From Membranipora membranacea (taxonomy: Eukaryota; Bryozoa; Gymnolaemata; Cheilostomatida; Membraniporidae), in assembly GCA_914767715.1 (NCBI GenBank), contig OU612068.1, positions 13,514,001-13,578,000 of the forward strand: a DNA stretch of 64,000 nt. Reading direction: 5' to 3'. Made by a program: the position numbers and the translations under genes. Below, piece by piece: positions 52,901 to 64,000 of the stretch (position 1 is the first letter of the stretch; each line of letters starts with the position of its first letter). Below the pieces are notes generated by a model. The model did no database searches and was not told where the DNA came from. It saw nothing but the letters and a program-made list of their open reading frames with translations.

Positions 52901-55563
52901 GATGAAAAGGATTTGAACTTTGATTGTCACAGGAGAAAAAGTCTGCCTACTCTGTTTTTCTCAAAAATCATGTCTGCGTGGCCGTAAAAAAATCATATGC
53001 GCAGAAGAAGTGCCACACATAATCAAACATCAAAGTTAATTACATCATAAATCTGAAAATATTGTTAATAATCACATTTTTGTTCCCATGAAACTTAGTG
53101 CAGGAAGCTGAGAGGGAAATAGGAAAAGGTTTTGGTGGTATTCTTGTGGCAAATGTTCATTACGAATTTTTACATAATGTTAGATGTGAGAGTACAATGG
53201 AGACTATAAACCTGCCTCCATTTAGAACCAGGGTCAATCACAGCAAACCCTCTGTCCATTTTATCACACCAAACCTCATTTCCAATTCCTCTCCTAGGTG
53301 AGACCTTTCAAGGAATTAGGGCTCCTCTAAGTCTTGTATGAACGCACAATGGATTTTTTGCTAGAAGCGCAGACCTCGCTTCGATGCTGTGCCTTGTATA
53401 GACACACATTGGATTTTTTTCTAGAAGTGTAGTGCTCGCTTAGATTGTTTTAAATTTGAGCACCCAAATCATTTTTCTTTCTTCACACCAAATCCCATTT
53501 CCACTTTCTCTACTAGGTGAGAGCTTTCATGGAAACCTGGCTCCTCAATGTCTTGTTTAAACACATTGGAGTTTTTGCTAGAGATTCAGTTCCCACTTCA
53601 ACTGTTTTAAATTTTAGCACCCAATCATTTTTCATACTTTGCTTTTTCTTTGTCTTTAGATGCCGATGATTCCGTCTATACTAGATGGACTGGGTGGTAA
53701 TTTAGATCAGTTTTCACAATACCAATCACTGTCAGCTCTTGTTAACCTGCTGAACCAAAGCCCAGAGGAGACAAGCAAACACATCGCCAGGTATGCAGCG
53801 TTTTAGCCTATCCAGTGAATAAATCAAATTTCCAGGGGGGTCTTTCAATGACAAAGAGCGATGCTTTACTAAAGCACGTTATCACTATCACATTGCTCAA
53901 AATTATCATTTGCTTGGTCTTTCAATCTCAAATCGCTCACTCAAAATGTGTTTAGTTCCATCAATGACTTTGCGATTTGAAAGCGAGAGCAAGATCAGAT
54001 TGCGTTGAAAGACCCCCAGTAGTTTCACAATCATGGAAATAGCTATATTCTGTTCTTCTAATCATTTCAAACTCGGAGGTTATGTTATGAAATTCTGTGC
54101 CCTTTTTTGCTGGTTAAAAGGTTGCCAAAAATATAATATTTTATTTATCGCTTAGAAAACTGATTCATTCGATGAGCGGGTAGCCGTCGCAATATTTATT
54201 ATTAGTGCTTGGCGCACGGATAGCCGCTGGGTAAATTCACACTTTCTCCCCATTATCATTTTTGTACCAATCGCTACATGGGAGATAAGGTTTTAATCAG
54301 CTTGTTCATAATTGGTAATTCATTAAATGCACTAAGAATCTTGATTGAATGCCTGTATTGCAAAATCTCTGTCACTGTAACATGAGGCTTAAATGTGGCA
54401 TCTCCATTTAAATAGTGAAAGCAATCATAGCAATCATATTCGACTCTATATTACCTGGATGGTCTAAATATTATAAATGGCCCAATAATTCCTCTCCTTT
54501 CACTCATGCAAAAATTTTGAAACATATAATTTTGATAAATCATCCATAATTTGTCACAGTATCATATTAAACTCATTTAGTTGAAGAAAACAGCTGTGCC
54601 ACCATGTTTTGCACCGCACTGATCAGCAAATTATGTAAATTGATCTCATAGGAGAGAAAATTTCCCTGCCTTTTAAACTATACCTACAGCAAAGTTAAAT
54701 AAGGTCTACCCATCTCTAGGTTTAAAATGCGGCCAATTCACATTGACCACCTTAAAACATGCGTTGCGGTAATATTGCCGTGCTGGTGATCTCGTAAGCT
54801 TTGATAGGTAACAATGTTTTCAAATGGTCTGCATGTTTTTTATTACCTTCTTTAGGCTTCTGTTATTATTGAGCAAATTTGTGTTGGGTATGTATAAATT
54901 CAGTGACTGGGTACGGATACCAAGACTGTTAAATTGATGCATGTTATCCCTTCCACGAAACTGTATTTCTGCACAATTATTGTGTTATCTGTTCACTGAG
55001 TAAGGATATCATGTGTCTCCCCGTCTTGTTGCGCTTATTCATGAGGTGATGTGCCTTTTCAGCTTCCCCAAGCTTGTCCTGTGCCTCTATAATTCCGTTA
55101 CTCCATAATGAGGTTTAATATCACATACCGCTTATGGCTATACTGAGCGTTTAAATTATCATTATATCATTCAGATTAAAAATATATTAAATTTTGTAGG
55201 CGAATAATGTTGAATTAATAGGTCTAAATATATAAAGTAATTTTGATTATAAGAATATAAAATATAAAAAAATAAGCTTGGCTAACTGAACGGAAAGCGG
55301 ATGTTGAGGAATTTTGAAATCAGCGACCCACACATATGTAAGCTGCACAATAGCCTATAGTTTTGACACCATACCGTTTTATTGCAATATTCTGTTCTGT
55401 TATGTGTTTTGTTATTCTGACGCATTTTGTCTATTCTATTTTATCTTATTATAGGGGTAACAGCGCCATTTTTCTCAACCGGCTCATGAAACTCGAAGGT
55501 ATTCCAAGTTCTCTGGTAGCTGCTCTGGAAACCAAGACTAGCAGTATATCTCGGCCTATTTAA
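41212..55563 (+). CDS. FYVE zinc finger plus armadillo-repeat protein, 488 aa
   Basis: Thirteen exons join in phase: 41212-41318, 41492-41560, 41776-41899, 42615-42713, 43016-43081, 44167-44324, 45024-45118, 45483-45670, 46284-46361, 47878-47991, 51510-51638, 53660-53790 and 55455-55563. A stop (TAG) directly precedes the ATG in frame. The FYVE domain (about 60-120) has WTED for WxxD, the basic RKHHCRACG, RTC in the RVC position, and eight zinc cysteines (69, 72, 85, 88, 93, 96, 115, 118). This is the set that binds PtdIns3P on endosomes. Residues about 134-488 are helical repeats of armadillo type (EMGGMQTLIWLC, LLQAGIVQALTCI, VAQGGLNSLLTSI, and so on). An endosomal adaptor is the inference. 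I do not know a vertebrate protein with this simple order. Exon 2 is the least certain because of a weak acceptor. AATAAA lies at 55772-55777. Confidence 0.88.
42114..42215. repeat. Hairpin with 43-bp arms in intron 3 of the FYVE-armadillo gene
   Basis: The arms 42114-42156 and 42173-42215 are inverted copies with two mismatches. The loop is 16 bases. The arms contain CTACAATGTGAGTTAGTGGC. The sequence was not found elsewhere in the window. Confidence 0.85.
43952..43990. repeat. (CA)n(TA)n microsatellite
   Basis: A run of CA dinucleotides passes directly into TA dinucleotides, in intron 5 of the FYVE-armadillo gene. Confidence 0.95.
44334..44439. mobile_element. MITE, TAGATCAAG family, inserted flush with a splice donor
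   Basis: The right end (ATTGATCTA) and the interior (AATTTACCTGCATTAAG, CCAGTAGAATGGGA) match the family, while the left end is decayed. The target duplication GTGAGTTAG (44325-44333) against GTGAGTTGG (44440-44448) begins at the first base of the intron after exon 6 of the FYVE-armadillo gene. Confidence 0.7.
46469..46503. repeat. Perfect hairpin, 15-bp arms, 5-base loop
   Basis: The arms CAAGGAGTTGTAGAC (46469-46483) and the complement (46489-46503) lie in intron 9 of the FYVE-armadillo gene. The CAAGGAGTT start is shared with short palindromes near 19805 and 24209. Confidence 0.85.
47260..47335. mobile_element. MITE, TAGATCAAG family, in intron 9 of the FYVE-armadillo gene
   Basis: The ends are AAATCAAGCCTGATCCAA and the complement ATCAAACTTGATCTA. 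The target duplication GGTGTTAGC (47251-47259) is now split. Its right copy, GGTGTTATC, lies at 47572-47580, because a SINE-like element inserted into it later. Confidence 0.7.
47342..47565 (-). mobile_element. SINE-like insertion with a U2 snRNA-derived 5' head
   Basis: The minus strand starts with TTCTCGGCCTATTGGCTAAG and continues ATCAAAGTGT. This reproduces the conserved first ~32 bases of U2 snRNA with two or three changes. After that the sequence has no relation to U2. It has GC-rich stems (CTGCCAAAGGCCGATTAGTG, TTTTGGCAGCTCGCTGC) and ends near 47342 with TTTTGTTTCTTAGC. The insertion is flanked by the 12-bp duplication GATCTAGGTGTT (47330-47341 and 47566-47577), which shows it was mobilised, presumably by a LINE. 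A functional U2 gene is excluded because the branch-site-pairing and Sm regions are absent. Confidence 0.75.
47740..47816. mobile_element. MITE, TAGATCAAG family, degenerate copy
   Basis: The ends are TAGAGCAAGTTTGACC and GGACCAAAATATGGTCTA, with the family interior AAGTGGAGGGGAAGCAACTC. The flanking 9-mers share only about 5 positions. It lies 61 bp before exon 10 of the FYVE-armadillo gene. Confidence 0.6.
49184..49233. repeat. Hairpin with 21-bp arms
   Basis: The arms AAAGTTTCCTCAAACATTTA and the complement are separated by an 8-base AT-rich loop, in intron 10 of the FYVE-armadillo gene. A 14-base G run lies just upstream at 49099-49112. Confidence 0.8.
51666..51709. repeat. Hairpin with 20-bp arms
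   Basis: The arms contain CCAGGGAGGGTGGGA and its complement, with a 4-base loop. It lies 28 bp after exon 11 of the FYVE-armadillo gene. A shorter hairpin with the same GGGAGGGTGG core is at 19003-19035. Confidence 0.85.
53262..53640. repeat. Decayed tandem duplication before exon 12 of the FYVE-armadillo gene
   Basis: Segments near 53262-53380 and 53485-53600 share CACACCAAA, CTAGGTGAGA, CTTTCA, GGCTCCTC and TTTTTGCTAGA in order, about 220 bp apart. A partial copy lies between them (53386-53420). The second copy's end supplies the pyrimidine-rich tract before the exon 12 acceptor. Confidence 0.65.
53836..54017. mobile_element. ~180-bp MITE-like inverted-repeat element
   Basis: The ends GGGGGTCTTTCAATGAC and the complement GTTGAAAGACCCCC bracket a segment with further internal inverted similarity (AGAGCGATG, CAAATCGCTC). 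It lies 46 bp after exon 12 of the FYVE-armadillo gene. No clear target duplication was seen. Confidence 0.55.
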
Positions 55564-58500
55564 AGTCTCCTCTGTACTTAGAAATTCCATAAACATTTTC
55601 CTAAAGTATGCAATACTGAAAATAGACTATACAATTTTTTGATTTGATAATTTTTATTTCTATTTATTATGAAAAAATAGTGTGGAGAAAACCAGTGAAC
55701 GGACCTCATGCTTTAATTGCATGCATGCGGGAAAGATGCTTACATAAAAAAATTATTTTTTTGTACATAATAATAAAAGATTAGTATATATAAAGCTGTA
55801 ATTACGTAGGCATGTTGGCAGTCATCGTAACATTTGGTGGGAGTTTAGAAAACAAGTCCATGTTGACTGGCAGTGGCTTGACAGTAAGCCTGTGAAAACC
55901 TTTACAAACAAGAACATTAGATGGAAACGAGTTTCCAAAGTCTAACCAACCACACTTACCCACAACTGGCCACATTTACCACTATAAATAACACTCTGAT
56001 TCCTAGCAATCTTAGCACATCATTCTAAACCAGCACAAACAACTTTTAGGCGCCAGAGTTGACCTGGTTATTCAAATGCAGTGTAACGGATACCGGGTCA
56101 CACTGCTTGTCCCTGGCAGTGCTACCCAGTAGGTAAAAATGGTTGGCCCTAACTCATAAAGGACATGAAATACATAGAGAATCCTATCCAATAAAATTAT
56201 GACTGTAAAATCGATGCACATTACTGATGGTTGTTTCCTCAAAAAGAGCAAAATGCTGTGTCATGTACAACACAGTTGTAGGACAATATCATAGAATGGT
56301 CCAAAAAACAACAGAAAATGAAACGCATAGTGAAATCTTCTATAATGAACAACAAGAACTACATTCTTTCAAGACAGTAGTTATTACTGTGCTGGGTCAC
56401 AATACACTAGTAGAAAAAACATAAAACAAAAACAGGAGTTGTGTCACCCTGTGTAACGAGTAAAATCTCTCATGGTAGTAGGATATGAGTAGGTTGCTAA
56501 TAAATCTCACTTTGGTTTGAGAGTAACTGGCTAAAGAAATGATAATCTCATTTACAAGCTACAAATTAGACTATGTACAAAGCGGCAAAGCCGTCGGCAG
56601 CATAGAATAGCACCTGACATCATAATGATGTCATGAGAGGTAATGCAACAATGTCGGCCATTTTGACCATGAGATTATGATGCCTGCGTTGAGATATTCT
56701 TTGGAATCATTTAGAGTAAAATTCAGAGAAACGAGAGTATTGTTGGTCGAAATGATCATTGACGCATACGAGATCTATACAGGGGTTATGAGTCGTTTTT
56801 TTATCACAGCAGCTTTCACATGCCAACTGATTTCTGTCGGTATGCTGCCGCTGTGACGTTGTGCCAATCTCATAACGATTGTTCGAGTTTTATTCCATTG
56901 CTACGCCTCATTCTTCTCATATTCTGTAAGAGAAAGCATGGAAATTAAAATTTCAAATATAATATGAAGATTGATTTTAATTTGAGAGCAAATTGAGTTT
57001 TGGTTTAAAATCCAGAACACCAATTTCTCCAAACAATATGCCAGGTCCCAAGAACACAAATCTATTAATAATCTTATTCATCTTTCAATTTATCTTCACT
57101 ATTCTTACAACAGCAAATTTATGTTAGAAATTTTATTTTATTTATAACTTTGTAGTAACTTTAGAACAGGACTGTCGTACATAGCTGATAACAGTAGATA
57201 CTCTAATCACATGACCCTGACTTGTTTTGCCGATATGCAATTCATTTATTATCATTAGGAATATGTCACTTGATAAATATGCCCACCAAAATAAAACATG
57301 GTTGCTGCGCTCAGGCTGTGAAACCAGGACATAATCAATCGGATAGAAGAACGAAAACAAGTCATTCAAAACTACTTCTTCGTTGCCTGTCCTTGTCAAT
57401 AACACAGCTCTAAGCGACAAACAGTGCACCTAACAACTCTAAAATACTTGGCTCCAAACCCGGCAGGCTAGAGCTTACACCAGACTGTCTACCGGAGAAC
57501 CAACATCATGGTTACAAGCTCTGTTGCGCCAGTATGACACCGGCTGAAACAATCAGCATTGAATCAGTACCAAAACAATACCCAAGGGTACCACGCACAA
57601 AAAAAAATCATTTTAGCAACTGAGTTAAAGCTTAGAAGAATCAAACATGTTATGCAATCAGTTCAGATAAGAGTCAGTGGCCGGCAGTGGTGGAGCTGAT
57701 GTCATAAAAAGTTCAGTACAACAGGATGTACACAATGTGATGTCACTGTCCAAAACACCACCAGCATCAAAGATACTAAATATTGTATCATAAATACTAA
57801 ATAAGTCATTGCCAGCAACCCCAATAGCGAGCTAATCATTGATTTGAGTTTGAGCAGATCAGAGGAACTTTTATGTGATTTGGATTAACATGACAGTATT
57901 GGCACACTCAACTACTGCTAATCTTGGCACAAACAAGAAGGTGATGTCACTCTCAAAGAAAACATCTGGATAATGAAGCCAATCATAACTGAGTTAGAAA
58001 CAGCAGACTGCAGCCACACAGCATAATGCACAGCATAACGAAATAAAGCAGATTATCTAGCAGACAGCCTAGTTTGGTCTGTTGTCAATTCAGACATCAA
58101 ATATTGCTACATTATGTAACAAGAAGCTTATTTGGCCAATTACAGGCACGCCATGTCTGAAAATCCCTACTTGTGACTTGGGGTCTGAGATAAGAGTAGT
58201 TTCCTGTTGATACAAGGCTACTATCACTTCGTGTTTGCGAACATCGTAGTATTTTTTTATGTACTGGACACAGTATAACATCCTGTGGTCTGCCTTTCAA
58301 CCACAGTATTATTTATCCACACAACTCTCGCAGATACTAAAACTTGTTTACTACCTTCGATCACAGCTAAGGCCTACTACTGATCATAAAAACTGGAATA
58401 ATGGTTAGGAGACAATTGTTTACCTAAATTACTTGAAATATGACATAAATGGGTTAATTTTTTCACACAAAATATGGACAAGACACAAATCAACTTTGGA

Positions 58501-58743
58501 TTACAACACAAATTGGTGTCAAGTTGAACCAACTATAGTTGCCTTTTTTTTTTACGGTTTTTGTACATTACCGTAAAGTCCTATATAAACGCCCAGCACC
58601 TTGCATTTATTTAATTCCAGTGTAAAGTATGCCACATGGGGAAATTTATTAACAGTGCCATGCAACCGGGTTTGCCCAATAACCCCCATCCTCAACCATC
58701 AAAAAAGAGGTCTCTTATGAATTTGAGTTTAATTAGACAGTAG
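55564..58743. other. Region between the convergent FYVE-armadillo and CBF-beta genes
   Basis: It holds the 3' UTR of the FYVE-armadillo gene (AATAAA at 55772-55777) and presumably the 3' end of CBF-beta. I searched the minus strand for a terminal CBF-beta exon and found none that I would defend. No other gene is supported. Confidence 0.45.
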
Positions 58744-61700
58744 TTAGGCCTTTACATGGACCGGAGGCCTATATATAAGACTTGACGGTGACAAACTTTC
58801 ACACTTTGGAGGTAATTTTAAGGTGTGAGAGCCTGTAGTACATACTTCAGACTCTTCAGCTTGCCTTTCTTGTTCGCTGCTATATAATCTTTGCTGCTGG
58901 TCGAATTCTCTCAGCTGTAACGCAAACTTCTCTCTGTTTTCTCTGGCTAATGCCTCCTCTATCTGTAAGAAAACAACGATATTTCTGTTATAAGTAGCGG
59001 AAGATATATGAAGCTAGAAGTTATACATATATACCGATTAATTCTGCCATTTAATTTGCAACAATTTGTGAAATTGAAGTATAAATTATAGTCACTCCAC
59101 TATAATATGAAGGCAGCAAATAAGGTGAATTATGTGCAGGTTCTGTTGATTAGTTGATATTCAACTGCTTTCAATGATTTCTTCTTTTAGAGTTTGAGGA
59201 TTTAGTGTAAAGATATTAAAACCAATGTTGGTTAGCTTGACATGGATAATAAATACATGTCAAGGGTAAATTCTCTATCCGACTTGTCTACCATCAACTC
59301 CTCAAGCACAAAACCAAAGCACAGGAAATCAGTTCGGTGCATAAAGAACATACTCGTCAGTAAAGTTAGTTACTGCCAGCCTAGCCTGTCAATGAATGTT
59401 TTCCCCATAATAAATTGTAACAAACTAAAACTATTCAGTTAATCTTTATAAATTGTAGAATAATTCATCCATTTTTTACAAGCGGACAAAGACAGTCACA
59501 ACGAACAACCCAATAAATTCTGAGATATGGAGTTGCACCAAGGGAACAGGAGAAAATACTGACCAGGGCTTTCTCTTCATCAAACTCGAGACATCCTGTC
59601 CCGTCTAGGCGTGTACAGTCGATCCAGCCTTTGAATATCACACATACACCGTTCATAATATACCGAGATTTCAAATGTACCTGAAAAATGACAAAACTGA
59701 CACTGGTAGCATGCACAGGGTAATCTTATGCGGCACAGTCGATAAGAATTCCTCAAAATGATTGCTTTAGTTATTATGTGCAATTGTAGCTCAACGAAGT
59801 GAGTGCCAGAGGAGACCGCAACACTTTCCAAATTTTATAGGCTGTCGGCAAAACTTCCTGGATTTCCGCTGCTAGATAAGAGTCTTGAAGAAAAGATTTG
59901 GGGGTTTGTTACAAATTTATATTGCCATTATCTCTCTGTATGTATAATTAATTCCAGAGACGCCAACACTGCCTTCTAAATCCTTATTAATGCAAAAGAC
60001 AAGCAAAATGTGTCATAAACTCTTAATTGTAATCAATATACACATTGTAGAAGTTAATCCATGTTGAGTGATATGAAAATGCTGTAATCCTTTGGGATCA
60101 TATCATAGTAATTGCCCCTTTACCCATGAGCTCCAAGCTTTACAATTTACGATATAATACGCAAGGGATTAATCCCCCCTCCTTGTATGGTGACGTTGTG
60201 ACAACGATGCCTAAAGAGCACATAGTTTTTCTATGAATGTATTCATATCCTACAGAAAATCACAAATTTTGCTAAATATAAATTAAATTAATTAAATTGA
60301 TCAATGAGGAACAATATTTTGGTGTGTCTTATTTTTTAGTTTTCAGCAACAAAATTTGCATTTTGATGACCACCAATGGGGAGTAGCTGCCCTCTGGTGT
60401 ACCAACGATGTAAGACAGGCAGGTTAATTGGTGCACTGGTGAACCAGGATTTAACCACCACTGCTAACTAACAACCATCATAAGTATCTGTCATATTACA
60501 AACAACTGTACTAAAAAAACAGCCAGCATAATGACCGCACACAGTCACAACTCATTTCAAGATTACCATGATCATGTAAGCACTAATCAACATACTAAAA
60601 AACATGGTGGTTTTTCAAGCTACTACCAACATGGCTATGGCGCCCACTCCAATCCAACTAGCAATGATGATATATATTATACATTTCTGTGTAAATTTAT
60701 GGTTTTTTGTCTCTTGGCCTTGGCGCAAAAAACTTATAGACACTTAACTTTGAAAACCCTTTTTTTGCAGACTGAGTAGCTCCAACAAGGGAACTTGCAC
60801 CGATATGACCACTGTCTTTAGAAAAAAGAGGAAGGCACCAGAAATCTAAATAAACTTGATTACAATACATAGAAGTGGGTAGGATGGTTTCCTCTCCACC
60901 ACACAAAGACTAATTCCCACTAATGCACACAGATGACTAGCGTAATATACAGGCCATCAGGACTTATAGAAACCCTGCGCATTTAAATAATCTGCTATAA
61001 ATTCCACATTACTTTTGATAATTTCTGGGTATCAATAACTTCTCACTTCACATTAACACATTATTCTAACAAAATGCACTGTTTAACCTGGCATCAAGTT
61101 GTCAGAGAAGTGTTATTTAACCTAGTTCACAAAGTGCACAACCTGAGAAGTTCGCGGCTGGTTGTGTCTCTCAGCTGATATATTATGATAAAGTATGGAG
61201 GACCCTAGGAGGAGCCTTGGTGCAAGCATAAGATTAATGGGTACCAAATAAGTTACTATTATACCTGCCTCCTCCCTCCAAATCGCTAGATTATTACGTT
61301 AGAAAAATGGCATTTTTAGATAAAACTGCCATTAATTCAAAGTCAGATTTAACAAAAAAGCCAAGTTGCATAATGGATCGGACTCCGTGACATCGGATAT
61401 AATGCTGATCGAGGCAATTATTATGGAAATCCTACAGTTCATAAAACAGCGTGACTGGTGCAAATAGATAAATGATCTGACATTTCTCTCGGCTTGACAG
61501 ATCTAAGTCCCATCATGGGATTTAAATCATCCTACATGGGGCTGACCCCACCACAGCTAAACAGGAAGTGGTGGTCTTTGCAAATCTAGGCATATCTGGA
61601 AATACTACTAATCCATTGTTTTATTGCTATGTCTACTCCCCGTCTGAGAGCATACAGATAGATTGTTAATAATGTTCCATTGGGTTGATCTAGGTCACCA

Positions 61701-62042
61701 CCAATGAGTTGTAGAAAATATAAACTCTCGAATTTATGGGCTAGTTGCTTTACAAGATGCAAAATTTCATTATTTATTTGTTTCACCCTTTTTTGTTTCT
61801 TATTTAATGGCACTTTTGAAAAACATTTTCTCGAAAAATGATAGCCTATAGATGCCACTAAAATTATAAAAATAATCTTGATTTTCCCTAAATATGACTG
61901 AGGGGCTTGGCACTGGTCTTACCTTCCCTTGCTCTTTGTCAAAGTCTACATTGTCTTTTGTTGGTAATCTATCTTCTGGAAGATCACTCCATGGATCTGC
62001 TGCAAAGCTAAGTGCTAAATTTGTTCCATTACAGACGAAAGC
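58744..62042 (-). CDS. CBFB: Core-binding factor subunit beta (partial, 5' end outside the window)
   Basis: Three minus-strand exons join in phase 0: 62042-61923 (40 codons), 59680-59564 (39) and 58962-58846 (39). They encode the middle and end of the CBF-beta fold. AFVCNGTNLAL aligns with the human AFVATGTNLSL strand, and VDFDKEQGK with VDLEREAGK. The most conserved core is ILNGVCVIWKGWIDLQRLDG in human, here NGVCVIFKGWIDCTRLDGTG, followed by CLEFDEEKA. A charged C-terminal helix follows. CBF-beta binds the Runt domain of RUNX factors and raises their DNA affinity. Residues corresponding to roughly human 1-63 are missing, so exon 1 must lie beyond 64000. The third exon either ends at the donor GAA|GTATGT with a last exon not found, or reads through to a TAA at 58744. 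The first is more like the known gene structure. Confidence 0.9.
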
Positions 62043-62316
62043 CTAAAAAACAAAAATAAAATGTTTATTAGAAAGTAGTATGATGGTGTGATGGCCTACG
62101 TACACAAATTTCTGACAAGTATTAATACTTTAACTTGGGAAAATTATGGTTAAGTCTTTAATAAGGGTAATTTTGTACAATTTACACTTTAAATTAATTT
62201 AATCCTCTGCCATCAAAGTATTAAGAAACTTATTAATCATAATAACTACACTTTTTTTTCTTTGTCCCTCCGATTTTTCATACTTTTCAGTCACGACATG
62301 CAAAACATTGCGCCGA

Positions 62317-62374
62317 TTCCCAGAAGAGGTTTCATGTCCAATTCAAATATTGGACATGAAACCTCTTCTGGGAA
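62317..62374. repeat. Perfect hairpin with 26-bp arms, 6-base loop
   Basis: The arms 62317-62342 and 62349-62374 are exact inverted copies (containing CCCAGAAGAGGTTTCATGTC). A 26-bp perfect stem with a 6-base loop is unusual for random sequence. Confidence 0.9.
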
Positions 62375-62715
62375 CTGTTTTGTAGTGAACATAAGATAGT
62401 GGCGTTTCCCAGAATTATACTTGAGAGGTCTCACTGAAAAAAACTGAATGAAAAACAACCTCACTATAAAAATCCCGACCACACTCATAATTTACTAGTT
62501 GAGGAAGGATATGGTGTAAAAGTGGGTTGGTTGGTGTGATAATCTTTTTGTTTACTAGTTTGAGTCAATTAATTACCATTTTACTAGTCTTGTGGTTACA
62601 GTATGTTCATAAGAAAGAAAAATGTCATAAATAACTCTGTCACAGAAACAGGCTCTGTCTGGTGGGTTGTTTTGCCCACTTTTAACTCAACAGGGTTTTA
62701 AAAACTTCTAACTCA

Positions 62716-62900
62716 CCCCATGACTTGAATATCAGGTTGTATGGTTTCAAATTTAACCGTAAAACTGCCAAATAAGGGTTTCCAGAGAGAAAGTAAGAAC
62801 AACAGTATCTTTAAACACATCCCATGGCTTGAATATTAGGTTGTATGGTTTCAAATTCAGCCAGAAAACATATGTCAAAAAGGGATTTTGAGGAAAGAAA
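62716..62900. repeat. Tandem duplication, ~103-bp period
   Basis: CTTGAATATCAGGTTGTATG with TTTCAAATT, and a downstream AAAGAAAG-like end, occur at about 62716-62795. They recur at about 62820-62900 with scattered differences. Confidence 0.75.
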
Positions 62901-63184
62901 GTTTGTTGTGTGTTTATTTCCTAAAGACAACTGCTGACAATCGGCAGCGATCTGGCTGCTGACCATCGTCTGATGCTTAGACTTGATAATTTGAAGCTGA
63001 TGTAGAGATGTTATCACCCCAGTTCCAGTCATCTCTTGATTGAATCCATGCTTACTTTCTTCATGACAGTGAATGTGATTATATAATATTCAGGAGGTCT
63101 TTGACTCGCGCATTGTTTACAGGCCTCCTATATAGCTCAAGGGAAAGCACTTGCTCAATATTTTTGCTCAGATCGCTGTACAGA

Positions 63185-63411
63185 AGGGCTGTAGTTTCGG
63201 ATAAAATGGTTGGGTGGCAAAAGTCTGAAGCATCACAAGGAGGAACGTTGCAAGCTCCACCCCAAGCAATTTAAGGCACATAATTAGCAAAAAGAAAACC
63301 CAGAGGAGCTGATTCTGACAAGGAATATTTAGTTATAGCATTTTTAGGCCACTCTATTGAGCATTCTAGGGGAGGTGGTATCTCCCTACCTCCCCTAGAA
63401 CTACGGGCCTG
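63185..63411. mobile_element. MITE, CAGGCCCGTAGTTTA family, copy 4 (inverted)
   Basis: It has the same orientation and interior as copy 2 (CACCCCAAGCAATTTAAGGC, CAGAGGAGCTGATTCTGA, TTTTTAGGCCACT) and ends CTACGGGCCTG. TACAG occurs on both sides (about 63179-63183 and 63412-63416), a possible remnant of a target duplication. Confidence 0.65.
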
Positions 63412-64000
63412 TACAGTGTCTATGGAGTTTGGTTAGACAAAGGAAAATTGGGCTACCGGTGTGCAATCACTTGACCTTAGTTGACAGGGTTTAATCCCTG
63501 GAATAGATGCGCTCTACAAACAATACCAATAGTCAATGTCCTGCTCTCTTATTACAATTATCACCAGACATGCAAAACACGCCAGCTGCATTTTGCCCAA
63601 GCGAAAAGCGTGAGGTTGTTTTTCAGATAATGTATAATAAATTTTTGACCTTTTTTAAAGTTTGGATTTAATGGGTTTTGGGTCAGGAATCGTATAATTA
63701 GGCAGAAACCATGTATAAAATATTATTATAATATTTGCAAAATATAAGTGATTTTTACCATGGAAAATCCGGAAACCTTTTTCAACCTGGTGGCTTTTTT
63801 TCTTTGAGAGACTTGGAACATGCATGGATATATGGAGAGCTTATGTTGGTAAATTTTGCACTAAATGGTGGATGTATTTTATCGAAAAATTGATTAAAAG
63901 CTCGAAATAATAGTATTTTGGTGCCTAAATTCAAAACAATTGTTTCTACTTTGCCTATACATTAATTTTAATAAAGTCAAGTTTTTGTTCAAGTGTTTAT

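Larger units (their letters stand above)
62043..64000. other. Presumed intron of CBF-beta, no exon found
   Basis: The minus strand was scanned for the N-terminal CBF-beta exon without success. The stretch holds a hairpin, a tandem duplication and a MITE, each listed separately. Confidence 0.45.

Noticed and set aside
52566-52916. Overlapping ~110-codon open frames on both strands in intron 11 of the FYVE-armadillo gene
   Set aside because: They overlap each other, have no recognised similarity and no splice context. They are consistent with chance.
60531-60779. His/Ser-rich 82-codon open frame
   Set aside because: It is low complexity and lies inside a CBF-beta intron, with no splice sites or similarity to support it.

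Overview
This is eukaryotic, AT-rich genomic DNA with spliced genes: GT-AG introns, 5 to 14 exons per gene, introns from about 150 bp to 3.5 kb. The gene content is animal. It includes a secreted protein of the 'short-chain collagen C4' type, a family best known from sponges, together with a survivin, MCM4 and core-binding factor beta. A non-bilaterian metazoan, most probably a demosponge, is the best reading. That is an inference from gene content and was not tested phylogenetically.

Layout. 1-8.7 kb is almost gene-free. It holds one possible minus-strand first exon (952-1181), a LINE fragment, a 2.5-kb element with long terminal inverted repeats, a Tc1/mariner-like MITE and a tRNA-derived SINE. 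At 8.8-12.5 kb is a five-exon C4-like secreted protein gene (+). At 12.6-17.5 kb lie two LINE remnants, one of them an R2-like element with a restriction-like endonuclease domain. At 19.3-22.8 kb is a four-exon survivin/BIRC5 gene (+), whose last intron carries a 15-copy minisatellite and a decayed reverse transcriptase. At 24.6-32.0 kb is a 14-exon MCM4 gene (+), reconstructed in phase from start to stop (849 aa). At 32.6-37.2 kb is a nine-exon gene for an unrecognised type I membrane protein (-, 513 aa). At 38.4-41.1 kb is the 3' part of an unrecognised basic protein gene (-). At 41.2-55.6 kb is a 13-exon gene for a 488-aa protein with an N-terminal FYVE zinc finger and C-terminal armadillo-like helices (+). 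At 58.7-62.0 kb are three exons of CBF-beta (-), with the 5' end outside the window.

The genes do not form an operon-like system. MCM4 (replicative helicase) and survivin (chromosomal passenger complex) both serve cell division and lie in tandem. The FYVE-armadillo gene may be head to head with the basic protein gene, with about 100 bp between the candidate starts.

The most notable material is non-coding. One MITE family has TIRs like TAGATCAAGTTTGATCCA and 9-bp target duplications. Two of its copies sit exactly at a splice donor, so that the duplication equals the first nine intron bases. A roughly 224-bp SINE-like insertion has a U2 snRNA 5' end as its head and a 12-bp target duplication, and it is nested beside one of those MITEs. 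A second MITE family has hAT-like ends. The window also contains many unrelated, nearly perfect short hairpins with stems of 9 to 43 bp. All gene models are hand-spliced from sequence only.
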